A stretch of DNA of 27,830 bases from SFJ001 sp045118955 (GCA_045118955.1 JBGVKB010000054.1:1-27830); one strand, 5' to 3'; counted from the first letter of the stretch, positions 15,449 through 22,427 are shown. The notes: generated by a model not told the origin, from the letters alone. Translations and numbers: made by a program.

Positions 15449-16180
15449 ATGCCCTTTCTCAAGGCCGTGTTCCGCACGGAGCCGGACGGCCCGGTGGAAG
15501 AATATCTGGACGAAATACCGTCCATTGCCGGTTTGGATGAGCTGCACTTCACCGCGCCGGTGACCTTTTTTGTGGGGGAGAACGGCAGCGGCAAGTCCAC
15601 CCTGCTGGAAGCGATGGCGGTGCTCATCGGCATGAACGCCGAGGGCGGCGGCATCAACTTCAACTTCTCCACCCGGGCGAGCCACTCCGGTCTGCACCAC
15701 GCCCTGCGGCTGCGCCGCTCGGTCTACCGTCCGGCCACCACCTTCTTTCTGCGTGCGGAGAGCTACTACAATCTGGGCACCTATCTGGAGGAGCTGGAAA
15801 GGGTCAGCCCCGGGGCGCTGGCCGCCTACGGCGGCGTCAGCCCGCACGAGCAGAGCCACGGCGAGAGCTTTCTGCGGCTGGTGGTCAACCGCTTCGGCCC
15901 GCAGGGGCTTTACCTGCTGGACGAGCCGGAGGCGGCGCTCTCGCCCATACGGCAGCTTTCCCTGCTGGCGGAGATGCACCGTCTGGTGCGGGAGGGCAGC
16001 CAGCTCATCATTGCCACCCATTCGCCCATCCTGATGGCCTACCCCGACGCGCAGATCCTGCAGTTCGGGACGGAGGGCATCCGCCAGATCGCCTATGAGG
16101 ACACCGAGCACTATCAGGTGACCCGGGACTTCCTGAGCGACCCGCTGCGCATGATGCGCATTTTGTTCGATGAGGACTGA
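15449..16180 (+). CDS. AAA-family ATPase (single ABC-type ATPase domain)
   Basis: A 243-residue soluble ATPase. Walker A is Gly43-Glu-Asn-Gly-Ser-Gly-Lys49-Ser; Walker B is 'LYLLDEPEAALSP' with Asp158-Glu159; an ABC-like 'SHGESFL' signature stands before it and a switch histidine in 'IIATHSPILM' after it. This arrangement places it with stand-alone SMC/ABC-type ATPases of the AAA_21 group, whose roles are mostly unknown; no nuclease or toxin partner is next to it. The start is the ATG at 15449, after GGGAGG. A terminator hairpin lies immediately upstream. Confidence 0.85.
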   Translation: MPFLKAVFRTEPDGPVEEYLDEIPSIAGLDELHFTAPVTFFVGENGSGKSTLLEAMAVLIGMNAEGGGINFNFSTRASHSGLHHALRLRRSVYRPATTFFLRAESYYNLGTYLEELERVSPGALAAYGGVSPHEQSHGESFLRLVVNRFGPQGLYLLDEPEAALSPIRQLSLLAEMHRLVREGSQLIIATHSPILMAYPDAQILQFGTEGIRQIAYEDTEHYQVTRDFLSDPLRMMRILFDED

Positions 16181-16273
16181 TCTGTGCAAAAGCCCGTAAA
16201 AACGGACTGGGCGGGGAGACCAAAACCGCCGGAATGCAAAAAATGTTTTGCGAAAAAACTGCGTTGAATAGAC

Positions 16274-16291
16274 GATAAGCGAGCGTTTATC
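16274..16291. promoter_or_regulatory. 18-bp palindrome upstream of the importer promoter
   Basis: GATAAGCG (16274-16281) and CGTTTATC (16284-16291) are inverted copies with one mismatch around a 2-bp centre. It lies 31 bp upstream of the -35 box of the ABC importer gene. The 2-nt gap is too short for an RNA loop, which fits a DNA-binding site better. The binding protein is unknown. Confidence 0.4.
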
Positions 16292-16297
16292 CCCGAG

Positions 16298-16338
16298 CCG
16301 CCGACATTTTTGAGGAATCCCCTTGAAAATGCCGGCGG
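16298..16338. promoter_or_regulatory. Inverted repeat overlapping the importer promoter
   Basis: CCGCCGACATTTT (16298-16310) and AAAATGCCGGCGG (16326-16338) match in 12 of 13 positions as inverted copies, separated by 15 bp. The right arm lies over the -35 box (16323-16328) and most of the spacer of the promoter. No T tract follows on either strand, which argues against a terminator and for an operator. Confidence 0.5.
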
Positions 16339-16351
16339 TTCGTGCTATACT
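16323..16351 (+). promoter_or_regulatory. Promoter of the ABC importer lipoprotein gene
   Basis: TTGAAA (16323-16328), a 17-nt spacer and TATACT (16346-16351), preceded by the TGC of an extended -10. Transcription would begin near 16358, leaving a leader of about 107 nt. Confidence 0.85.
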
Positions 16352-16357
16352 TCAACC

Positions 16358-16464
16358 AGTTAAACTTCAATGCGGTGCATCGCTGCATCGAAACAGTGAA
16401 ACGCTCGGGTGGTCGCTGCAATCGCGGCGGCTGGAGGGCCTGAGCAACTAAGGAGGACATTTCC
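16358..16464 (+). promoter_or_regulatory. Structured 5' leader of the ABC importer lipoprotein mRNA
   Basis: Two stem systems can form. The first is ATGCGGTG (16370-16377) with CGCTGCAT (16381-16388). The second is a two-part stem: GCTCGGGT (16403-16410) with GCCTGAGC (16438-16445) enclosing GTCGCTGC (16412-16419) with GCGGCGGC (16424-16431). The ribosome binding site AAGGAGG follows directly. It does not match any riboswitch or T-box consensus I know. Confidence 0.45.
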
Positions 16465-17439
16465 ATGAAAAAGGCTCTTTCCATCGTTTTAGCAGTTGCT
16501 ATGCTGGCTCTGTCTCTGGTTGGCTGCGGCGGTGCCGCTTCCAGCGCTCCCGCGGCGGGTGATGCGGCCTATACCGTCGGCATCGTTCAGTTGGTCGAGC
16601 ACGTTGCTCTGGATGCCGCTACGCAGGGCTTCCAGGACGCGCTGAAGGCCGAGCTGGGCGACGCGGTCAGCTTTGAGTTTGCCAACGCTCAGAACGACCC
16701 CGCCACCTGCGCCACCATCGCCAACGGCTTTGTTTCCGCCGGTGTGGACCTGATCATGGCCAATGCCACTCCCGCTCTGCAGGCCGCTGCCGCTGCCACC
16801 GCGGACATTCCCATCCTGGGCACCTCCGTCACCGAGTACGGCGTGGCTCTGGGCATCGACGGCTTCACCGGCACCGTGGGCAACAACGTCTCCGGCACCT
16901 CCGATCTGGCCCCTCTGGATGAGCAGGCTGCCATGATCAAGGAGTGGTTCCCCGACGCTTCCACCGTGGGTCTGCTGTACTGCTCCGCCGAGGCCAACAG
17001 CCAGTATCAGGTTGACGTGGTTCAGGCCGAGCTGGAGGCTCTGGGCTACACCGTGACCCAGTACCCCTTCTCCGATTCCAACGATCTGTCCGGCGTTTGC
17101 ACCACCGCTGCCAACGCTTCTGACGTGATCTACGTTCCCACCGACAACACCGTCGCCGCCAACACCGGCATCGTGGACAACATCTGCCGCCCCGCCGGCG
17201 TGCCGGTCGTGGCCGGTGAGGAGGGCATCTGCAGCGGCTGCGGCGTTGCCACCCTGTCCATCAGCTACTACGATCTGGGTGTCACCACCGGCGAGATGGC
17301 CGCCAAGATCCTGAAGGGCGAGGCCGACGTGACTCAGATGGCCATCGAGTACACCGGCGTGACCAAGAAGTACAACGCCGCCATCTGTGAGGACCTGGGT
17401 CTGACCGTTCCCGACGGCTATGTGGCCATTGAGGGCTGA
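16465..17439 (+). CDS. ABC importer substrate-binding lipoprotein (TrpX-like)
   Basis: A 324-residue lipoprotein. The signal peptide runs to the lipobox Leu-Val-Gly-Cys21, followed by a short Ser/Ala-rich tether and a periplasmic-binding-fold domain with the 'TVGIVQLVEH' opening typical of the TrpX/PF04392 family. In streptococci this family supplies tryptophan to TrpYZ; here an aromatic amino acid is a reasonable guess but not shown. It should sit on the outer face of the membrane and deliver the ligand to the permease encoded next. AAGGAGG precedes the ATG. The gene uses noticeably more GCT and GTT codons than its neighbours, a sign of high expression. A terminator separates it from the permease gene. 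Confidence 0.9.
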   Translation: MKKALSIVLAVAMLALSLVGCGGAASSAPAAGDAAYTVGIVQLVEHVALDAATQGFQDALKAELGDAVSFEFANAQNDPATCATIANGFVSAGVDLIMANATPALQAAAAATADIPILGTSVTEYGVALGIDGFTGTVGNNVSGTSDLAPLDEQAAMIKEWFPDASTVGLLYCSAEANSQYQVDVVQAELEALGYTVTQYPFSDSNDLSGVCTTAANASDVIYVPTDNTVAANTGIVDNICRPAGVPVVAGEEGICSGCGVATLSISYYDLGVTTGEMAAKILKGEADVTQMAIEYTGVTKKYNAAICEDLGLTVPDGYVAIEG

Positions 17440-17498
17440 GCCTGAAACGCTGAACCGACCGATCCGCAAGGGCGCGGACGACTGAAAACGCAAAACGG

Positions 17499-17534
17499 CG
17501 CGGGAGAGTGGGTTCCCATTCTCCCGCGTTTTTT
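17499..17534 (+). terminator. Intrinsic terminator after the importer lipoprotein gene
   Basis: CGCGGGAGA (17499-17507) pairs with TCTCCCGCG (17520-17528), and an inner TGGG/CCCA extends the stem. TTTTTT follows at 17529-17534. Outer GCAAAACG and CGTTTTTTGC could pair further. It overlaps the promoter of the next gene. Confidence 0.9.
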
Positions 17535-17542
17535 GCTATAAT
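17513..17542 (+). promoter_or_regulatory. Promoter of the importer permease-ATPase genes, embedded in the terminator
   Basis: TATAAT at 17537-17542 is preceded by TGC (extended -10). TTCCCA at 17513-17518, inside the terminator loop and arm, can act as the -35 with an 18-nt spacer. It gives the permease and ATPase genes their own transcript. Confidence 0.7.
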
Positions 17543-17574
17543 GGTTTTATCGAGATCATTTTGGAGGAATTGTT

Positions 17575-18522
17575 ATGCTTGACCTGCTTGCGAAGCTGAG
17601 CACCCTGCCGGGCGCTCTGCCGGGCGCCTGTGCTCAGGGACTGATCTGGGGCATTATGGCCATCGGCGTCTTCATCACCTACCGCATCCTTGATGTGGCC
17701 GACCTGACCGTGGACGGCTCGCTGTGTACCGGCGGCGCGGTCTGCATCATGTTCCTGCTGAACGGCTATAACGTATGGCTGGCCATTCTGATGGCGGTGC
17801 TGGCGGGCGTGCTCACCGGCCTGATGACCGGTCTGTTCCACACCTTCATGGGCATCCCGGCCATTCTGGCGGGCATTCTGACCCAGCTCTCCCTCTATTC
17901 CATCAACCTGAAGATCATGGGCAAGGCCAATCAGGCCATCAACGTGGACAAATACGACCTGCTCATCTCTCTGCGCTGGGTCAAGGACATGGTGCTGGGC
18001 AACCCGCTGGTCATGGTGACCATCATCACCGCCGCGGTCATCGGCGTGCTGTACTGGTTCTTCGGCACCGAGCTGGGCTGCGGCATCCGCGCCACCGGTG
18101 CAAACCAGAACATGAGCCGCGCACAGGGCATCAATACCAACCGCAATGTGGTATTGGGGCTGATGGTCTCCAACGGCCTGGTGGCCCTGTCCGGCGCGCT
18201 GCTGGCCCAGTACCAGGGCTTTGCGGACGTGAGCATGGGCCGCGGCGCCATCGTCATCGGTCTGGCCGCCATCATCATCGGCGAGGCCATCTTCAGCCGT
18301 ATTTTCCGCAACTTTGCGCTGAAAATGCTCAGCGTGTCGCTGGGTGCCATCCTGTACTACATCGTCATTCAGGTGGTCATCATTCTGGGGCTGGACGCCA
18401 ACCTGCTGAAGCTGCTCAGCGCACTGGTCGTGGCGGTGTTCCTGGCCATCCCCTACTGGAAGGGCAAGTACTTTGCCAAGCCCATCAAACCTGCCAAGAA
18501 GGAGGACTCCACCCATGCTTGA
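17575..18522 (+). CDS. ABC importer permease (BPD_transp_2 / LivH-like)
   Basis: A 315-residue integral membrane protein with about eight to nine hydrophobic helices; the start resembles other TrpY-type permeases, with 'GLIWGIMAIGVFITYRILDVADLTVDGS' character near residues 22-49, written here only by its key parts. It forms the membrane channel for the lipoprotein's ligand and should dimerise. The cytoplasmic coupling region includes 'GIRATGANQNMSRAQGI' (about 170-186), which contacts the ATPase. The C-terminus is Lys-rich. GGAGGAA precedes the ATG. Its end overlaps the ATPase gene by 8 nt. Confidence 0.9.
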   Translation: MLDLLAKLSTLPGALPGACAQGLIWGIMAIGVFITYRILDVADLTVDGSLCTGGAVCIMFLLNGYNVWLAILMAVLAGVLTGLMTGLFHTFMGIPAILAGILTQLSLYSINLKIMGKANQAINVDKYDLLISLRWVKDMVLGNPLVMVTIITAAVIGVLYWFFGTELGCGIRATGANQNMSRAQGINTNRNVVLGLMVSNGLVALSGALLAQYQGFADVSMGRGAIVIGLAAIIIGEAIFSRIFRNFALKMLSVSLGAILYYIVIQVVIILGLDANLLKLLSALVVAVFLAIPYWKGKYFAKPIKPAKKEDSTHA

Positions 18523-19309
18523 TATCAACGGCATTTACAAGACCTTCAACGCAGGCACCGTGAACGAAAAGACCGCCCTGCGCGGCCTGTCCCTGCATCT
18601 GAACGAAGGCGACTTTGTCACCGTCATCGGCGGCAACGGCGCGGGCAAGTCCACCATGCTGAACGCCGTGGCCGGCGTGTGGCCGGTGGACGAGGGCACC
18701 ATCACCATCGGCGGTGTGAACGTGACTCACCTGAGTGAGTACCAGCGTGCCGCCTACATCGGCCGTGTGTTCCAGGACCCCATGACCGGCACCGCCGCCA
18801 CCATGCAGATCGAGGAAAATCTGGCTCTGGCCGCCCGCCGCGGCAAGCCCCGCACCCTGCGGGTCGGCATCACCCGCGCCGAGCGCGAGGAGTACCGGGA
18901 ACTGCTGAAGATGCTGGATCTGGGCCTTGAGGATCGCCTGACCAGCAAGGTGGGCCTGCTGTCCGGCGGCCAGCGTCAGGCGCTGACCCTTTTGATGGCC
19001 ACCCTGCAGAAGCCCAAGCTGCTGCTGCTGGACGAGCACACCGCCGCGCTGGACCCCAAGACCGCCGCCAAGGTGCTGACCCTGTCCGACAAGATCGTGC
19101 GGGAGAACAACCTGACCACCCTGATGATCACCCACAACATGAAGGACGCCATCAAGTACGGCAACCGGCTCATCATGATGTACAACGGCCAGATCATCTA
19201 CGATGTGCAGGGCGAGGAGAAGCAAAACCTGCGCGTGAGCGACCTGCTGGCCAAGTTCGAGCAGGTGAGCGGCGGCGAGTTCGCCAGCGATCGGATGCTG
19301 TTGTCTTGA
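18515..19309 (+). CDS. ABC importer ATP-binding protein (TrpZ-like)
   Basis: A 264-residue cytoplasmic ATPase that energises the importer. Walker A is Gly39-Gly-Asn-Gly-Ala-Gly-Lys45-Ser; the Q-loop is in 'GRVFQDPM'; the signature is Leu149-Ser-Gly-Gly-Gln153; Walker B ends in Asp173-Glu174-His175, and the switch histidine lies in 'MITHNM'. The His after the catalytic Glu, instead of the usual Pro, is a trait I associate with this amino-acid/TrpZ-like group, so it is probably not a defect. The ATG at 18515 overlaps the permease stop, with AAGGAGG upstream. A terminator follows at 19335. Confidence 0.92.
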   Translation: MLDINGIYKTFNAGTVNEKTALRGLSLHLNEGDFVTVIGGNGAGKSTMLNAVAGVWPVDEGTITIGGVNVTHLSEYQRAAYIGRVFQDPMTGTAATMQIEENLALAARRGKPRTLRVGITRAEREEYRELLKMLDLGLEDRLTSKVGLLSGGQRQALTLLMATLQKPKLLLLDEHTAALDPKTAAKVLTLSDKIVRENNLTTLMITHNMKDAIKYGNRLIMMYNGQIIYDVQGEEKQNLRVSDLLAKFEQVSGGEFASDRMLLS

Positions 19310-19334
19310 CAAATTTTACAAAATGCACAACAAT

Positions 19335-19374
19335 GAAAGCCCTGCGGCGCGCCAAAGCCCCGCAGGGCTTTTTT
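19335..19374 (+). terminator. Intrinsic terminator of the importer genes
   Basis: AAAGCCCTGCGG (19336-19347) pairs perfectly with CCGCAGGGCTTT (19360-19371); TTTTTT runs through 19374. Confidence 0.93.
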
Positions 19375-19403
19375 CAGTGTGCAGAAAAAAGCTGAAATTT
19401 TAC

Positions 19404-19428
19404 AAACAATGCGAGATAACGATTGTTT
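19404..19428. promoter_or_regulatory. Inverted repeat over the -35 box of the HAD gene
   Basis: AAACAAT (19404-19410) and ATTGTTT (19422-19428) are perfect inverted copies 18 bp apart centre to centre. The right half-site contains the whole -35 box. A repressor operator is inferred; no cognate regulator is in the window. Confidence 0.4.
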
Positions 19429-19451
19429 AACCAAACACTTTGTGTTATAAT
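19423..19451 (+). promoter_or_regulatory. Promoter of the HAD phosphatase gene
   Basis: TTGTTT (19423-19428), 17-nt spacer and a perfect TATAAT (19446-19451). Confidence 0.8.
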
Positions 19452-19523
19452 CTCTTAAATGCGGGCCTTTGTGCCTGCATTGGCCGCAAATGCGGCCTCA
19501 GGAAGAAAATGGAGGATTACACC

Positions 19524-20171
19524 GTGCGGTACAACGCCATATTATTTGACGTGGACGGGACGCTGGTCCACTCCAGCCCAGGCATTCTGGGCACGATGGA
19601 ACACACCTTCCGCACCATGGGGGTGGACCCCGCACAGCTTGATCTGAACCGCTTCATCGGCCCTCCTCTGCGCAAGACCTTTCTGGAGGTCTTTGGCGAC
19701 GAGGCAAAGGCCGAGCAGGCGGTGGAGATCTACCGCGCCTATTATAAGGTGTGGGGGCAGCACCAGTGCAGTCTGTTCCCGGGCGTTGAGGCGATGCTTC
19801 GGACACTGAAGGAGCACGGCGCGATCCTCTGTACTGCCACCTGCAAACCGATCCCGGTGGTGACGCCCATTCTGGAAGAACTGGGCATCGCCGGGTATTT
19901 CGATGTTGTGGGCGGCGCCACCATGGATGAGCGGGTGGATGACAAGCCCTCGGTCATCCGCAGTGTGCTGGAGCAGCCGGTTACCGGCGGCCGCCGCATT
20001 CTGATGGTGGGCGACCGTGCGGACGACCTGCTGGGCGCACAGGCCAACGGCCTGCCCGCCGCGGGTGTGCTGTACGGCTACGGCAGCCGTGCCGAGCTGG
20101 AGGCCTGCCGCCATGTGTTCATGGCGCAGGATTGCGAGGCTCTGGTGCGGTACATCCTTTCGGAACCATGA
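19524..20171 (+). CDS. HAD-superfamily phosphatase (phosphoglycolate phosphatase-like)
   Basis: A 215-residue cytoplasmic HAD IA hydrolase. Motif I is Asp9-Val-Asp11-Gly-Thr13 (nucleophile and acid/base Asp), motif II is the Thr in 'LCTATCK', motif III is the Lys in 'DDKPSV' and motif IV is 'GDRADD'. A helical cap domain lies between motifs I and II, as in Gph- and PgmB-like enzymes. The substrate cannot be read from sequence; small sugar phosphates are typical. The GTG at 19524 is chosen because GGAGG (19511-19515) is 8 nt upstream and it gives the normal family start. An in-frame ATG at 19509 is a possible alternative. It has its own promoter with an inverted repeat on the -35. Confidence 0.88.
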   Translation: MRYNAILFDVDGTLVHSSPGILGTMEHTFRTMGVDPAQLDLNRFIGPPLRKTFLEVFGDEAKAEQAVEIYRAYYKVWGQHQCSLFPGVEAMLRTLKEHGAILCTATCKPIPVVTPILEELGIAGYFDVVGGATMDERVDDKPSVIRSVLEQPVTGGRRILMVGDRADDLLGAQANGLPAAGVLYGYGSRAELEACRHVFMAQDCEALVRYILSEP

Positions 20172-20277
20172 ACCCTGCCACGGGGCGGCGCCGCGGGAAG
20201 GCTACATATCCCGGCGTTCCGGACCTGGCCAAAGACACATTCAACGCTTTGAGCAAGACCTGGAGGACATATTCCTT

Positions 20278-21894
20278 ATGAAACGATTTGATCTCAACAA
20301 CCTGTCGCCGGTGCAGAAGAAGGCCGCCATCGTGCTGGCCTGCTGCGTGCTGGCGGTCGTCATCACCCTGTCGGTGACGGTGGTGATGGTGAGCAACGCC
20401 GGCCGCGAGGATGTGCCCTCCGGCAGCAGCAGCCAGAGCAGCAGCGTCAGCAGCGGCGAAAGCTCCACTTCCGGCTACGATCAGAGCCAGTTCCAGATCG
20501 ACGAGACCTCTGCGGCCATCCTGACCGAGACCGAGGACGCCGGCAAGGACTATCTGGCTCAGACCGTGTTCGCCGGTGACTCCAACACCGTCCGCATGAA
20601 CAGCTACGGCCTGATCAGTCTGGATCAGTTTGTGGGCACCGAGGGGCTGGGCATCCAGTCGGTCACCACCGCGGAGTGCGTTGCCTTTAAGAGCGATTCC
20701 AACCTGTACACCATCCCCGAGGCCATCGCCAAGATGAAGCCCCGCCGGGTCATCCTTACCTTCGGTACCAACAACGCCGACGGCACTATGACCAAGGAGG
20801 AGTTCATCCAGAACTACCGCAACGTGCTGGCCGCCATCGAGGAGAGCTACAGCTACTGTGACATCATTGTCAACGCCATCCCCCCCATCCCCGAGGATCA
20901 CAGCAGCTACCCCACCATGGATATGGCGCTGATCGACGAGTTCAACCTGGCTCTGGTGGAGCTGTGCGAGGAGCTGGGCTACAAGTTCCTGAACAGCTCT
21001 GAGGTGCTGAAGGCGGACAGCGGCTTCGGCAAGAGCGGTTACTTCCAGGACGGCGACATCCATATGCGCTCCGACGCGCTGAAGGCCATCCTGACCTATG
21101 TGCGCACCCACGCCTATGAGGCGGAGGATCGCCGCCCCAACACCAGCAATGTGCCTAAGCGCACCAACCCGGGCACCAACAACCCCAGCACCGTGCCCAG
21201 CACCAGCTCCTCCAGCAGTCAGGTGCAGAGCTTTACCGCCAACTACGATGTGGAGGACAGCACTCAGGGCACCCTGACCTACGGCAACAGCGTGGGCCAG
21301 ACCAAGCTGTCCTTTAAGGTGAACGACCCCGCCACCAGCTACACCGTCACCGCGGTGCCCGCTGAGGGCTACGAGTTCGTGAAGTGGAGCGACGGCGTGA
21401 CCACCGCCACCCGCACGGACAAGGACTTCAAGCAGAACCTGTCGGTGCGCGCCCAGTTTGCCCGCAAGCTGAGCATCACCGTGGAACCGGGCAGTGTGTC
21501 CATGTTCCAGGGCGACAACGTGACCCTGAAGGCCATCGTCACCGGCGCGGACGTGAAGAACGTCCAGTGGACCGGCGCCGCCCAGAGCACCGGCGAGACC
21601 TACTCGCTGAATGAGCTGAGCGTCGGCAAGTGGACCATCACCGCCACCATCACCGAGGGCGGCTCCACCCAGACCGTCTCGGTGAACGTGCAGGTCGATC
21701 CGGCACCCACCGCCACCCCGACCCCCACCGTGACGCCCACTCCCACCCCCACCGTGACCCCGACCCCCACCCCCACGGCGGCACCTACCGCCACTCCGAC
21801 CCCGACTCCCACTGCCACCCCGGAGGTGACCGCCACCCCCGAGCCTACGGCGGCACCCACGGTGGAGCCTACGGCGGATCCGAACGCGGGCTGA
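20278..21894 (+). CDS. Membrane-anchored SGNH/GDSL-like hydrolase with repeat domain and Pro/Thr tail
   Basis: A 538-residue surface protein. Parts in order: an N-terminal membrane helix (about 16-38, uncleaved anchor), a Ser-rich linker (about 44-65), an SGNH hydrolase domain (about 85-285), a Ser/Pro linker, an InlB-type beta repeat around 'YEFVKWSDGVTT' (about 325-400), an Ig-like domain (about 400-475) and a Thr/Pro-rich tail (about 477-538). Catalytic marks are Gly100-Asp101-Ser102 (nucleophile Ser) and Gly163-Thr-Asn-Asn166; the last block reads Asp258-Gly-Asp-Ile-His262, one residue longer than the usual Asp-x-x-His. It may deacetylate or de-esterify a wall or dietary polysaccharide outside the cell, an inference. 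GGAGG lies 11 nt before the ATG; no promoter is seen in the 106-bp gap after the HAD gene. Confidence 0.85.
   Translation: MKRFDLNNLSPVQKKAAIVLACCVLAVVITLSVTVVMVSNAGREDVPSGSSSQSSSVSSGESSTSGYDQSQFQIDETSAAILTETEDAGKDYLAQTVFAGDSNTVRMNSYGLISLDQFVGTEGLGIQSVTTAECVAFKSDSNLYTIPEAIAKMKPRRVILTFGTNNADGTMTKEEFIQNYRNVLAAIEESYSYCDIIVNAIPPIPEDHSSYPTMDMALIDEFNLALVELCEELGYKFLNSSEVLKADSGFGKSGYFQDGDIHMRSDALKAILTYVRTHAYEAEDRRPNTSNVPKRTNPGTNNPSTVPSTSSSSSQVQSFTANYDVEDSTQGTLTYGNSVGQTKLSFKVNDPATSYTVTAVPAEGYEFVKWSDGVTTATRTDKDFKQNLSVRAQFARKLSITVEPGSVSMFQGDNVTLKAIVTGADVKNVQWTGAAQSTGETYSLNELSVGKWTITATITEGGSTQTVSVNVQVDPAPTATPTPTVTPTPTPTVTPTPTPTAAPTATPTPTPTATPEVTATPEPTAAPTVEPTADPNAG
21706..21891 (+). repeat. Low-complexity Thr-Pro coding repeats
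   Basis: About 185 bp of imperfect repeats of ACCCCGACCCCCACC type code for Thr-Pro/Ala-Pro-Thr units at the C-terminus of the SGNH protein. Such DNA can change length by slippage. Extracellular Pro/Thr tails of this kind often act as spacers or carry glycans. Confidence 0.85.
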
Positions 21895-21941
21895 GGGTAC
21901 ATAGCTCCTTAGCATACCCGAGCCCCCAACTGTGACGAGCG

Positions 21942-21981
21942 ACACCTCCTTGGCATATCCTGTGCCAGGGAGGTGTTTTTT
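21942..21981 (+). terminator. Terminator hairpin containing the ribosome binding site of the next gene
   Basis: ACACCTCCTTGGCA (21942-21955) pairs with TGCCAGGGAGGTGT (21963-21976) as a 14-bp stem with one wobble, followed by TTTTTT to 21981. The right arm contains GGGAGGTG, the only ribosome binding site for the ATG at 21982. Confidence 0.9.
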
Positions 21982-22329
21982 ATGGAACCGAACGACATTT
22001 TGGCGGGCGCGGCGCAGGAGCCTGTAGGCCCGGGTGCCAGCGGCCTGTACAACATCGAGGGAGACGTGACCGACGGGAGCGTCGATTACTACGACTTCAA
22101 CTGGGGCGATGAGGTGGAGTACGCCGAGTGGACCATGCGCAGCGGCTGCGAGCGGGCGCAGGGATTCGCGGGTGGCGCGATCTGCCCCGAGATCGGCACC
22201 TGCGGGGAGGAAGAGGGCGGCACCGATCCCGATGATGGGGGCGGCGGCATCCCCGACCCAGCTGAGGAGTGCGAGACCACCCTGCCGGCGCAGGACGATC
22301 AGGACGCCTACGAGATCGTGCAGCTCTGA
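21982..22329 (+). CDS. Small, highly acidic protein of unknown function
   Basis: A protein of 115 residues, strongly rich in Asp and Glu, with four cysteines clustered between about residues 53 and 93, a Gly/Asp-rich segment near 78-86 and no signal peptide or membrane helix. Codons are host-like (G/C-ending), which supports real coding. The ATG at 21982 is the first base after the T tract of a terminator whose 3' arm holds GGGAGGTG; a GTG at 21973 is in frame but lies in the hairpin. A second terminator follows 20 bp after the stop, so the gene sits alone between two terminators. No family is recognised and no promoter is visible, so expression must come by read-through or from an unseen promoter. 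Confidence 0.55.
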   Translation: MEPNDILAGAAQEPVGPGASGLYNIEGDVTDGSVDYYDFNWGDEVEYAEWTMRSGCERAQGFAGGAICPEIGTCGEEEGGTDPDDGGGGIPDPAEECETTLPAQDDQDAYEIVQL

Positions 22330-22348
22330 CTGGGCTGCACGCCCCTGA

Positions 22349-22390
22349 GCAAAAGCACACCCGGACTGTGGCCTCGGGTGTGCTTTTTGC
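22349..22390 (+). terminator. Intrinsic terminator after the acidic protein gene
   Basis: AAAAGCACACCCG (22351-22363) pairs perfectly with CGGGTGTGCTTTT (22375-22387); a T run ends at 22388, and outer GC pairs extend it. Confidence 0.92.
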
Positions 22391-22391
22391 A

Positions 22392-22420
22392 TTGACGAAT
22401 GACCCAAAATAGGGGATAAT
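22392..22420 (+). promoter_or_regulatory. Promoter of the yjjG unit
   Basis: TTGACG (22392-22397), 17-nt spacer and GATAAT (22415-22420). It begins directly after the preceding terminator. Confidence 0.85.
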
Positions 22421-22427
22421 AATACAG

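Noticed and set aside
16403..16460. T-box or preQ1-type riboswitch before the importer gene
   Set aside because: GGGTGG resembles part of the T-box antiterminator, but the following ACCGCG and a terminator are missing. AACTAAGGAGG resembles the preQ1 tail, but its required upstream hairpin and A-rich strand are not present.
19031..19039. Asp-Glu-His in the Walker B end of the importer ATPase as an inactivating change
   Set aside because: The catalytic Glu is present, and His in place of Pro is a trait I know from this transporter group. All other motifs are intact.
21706..21891. CRISPR-like or tandem repeat array
   Set aside because: The repeats are short, imperfect and in frame, coding for Thr-Pro units without spacers.
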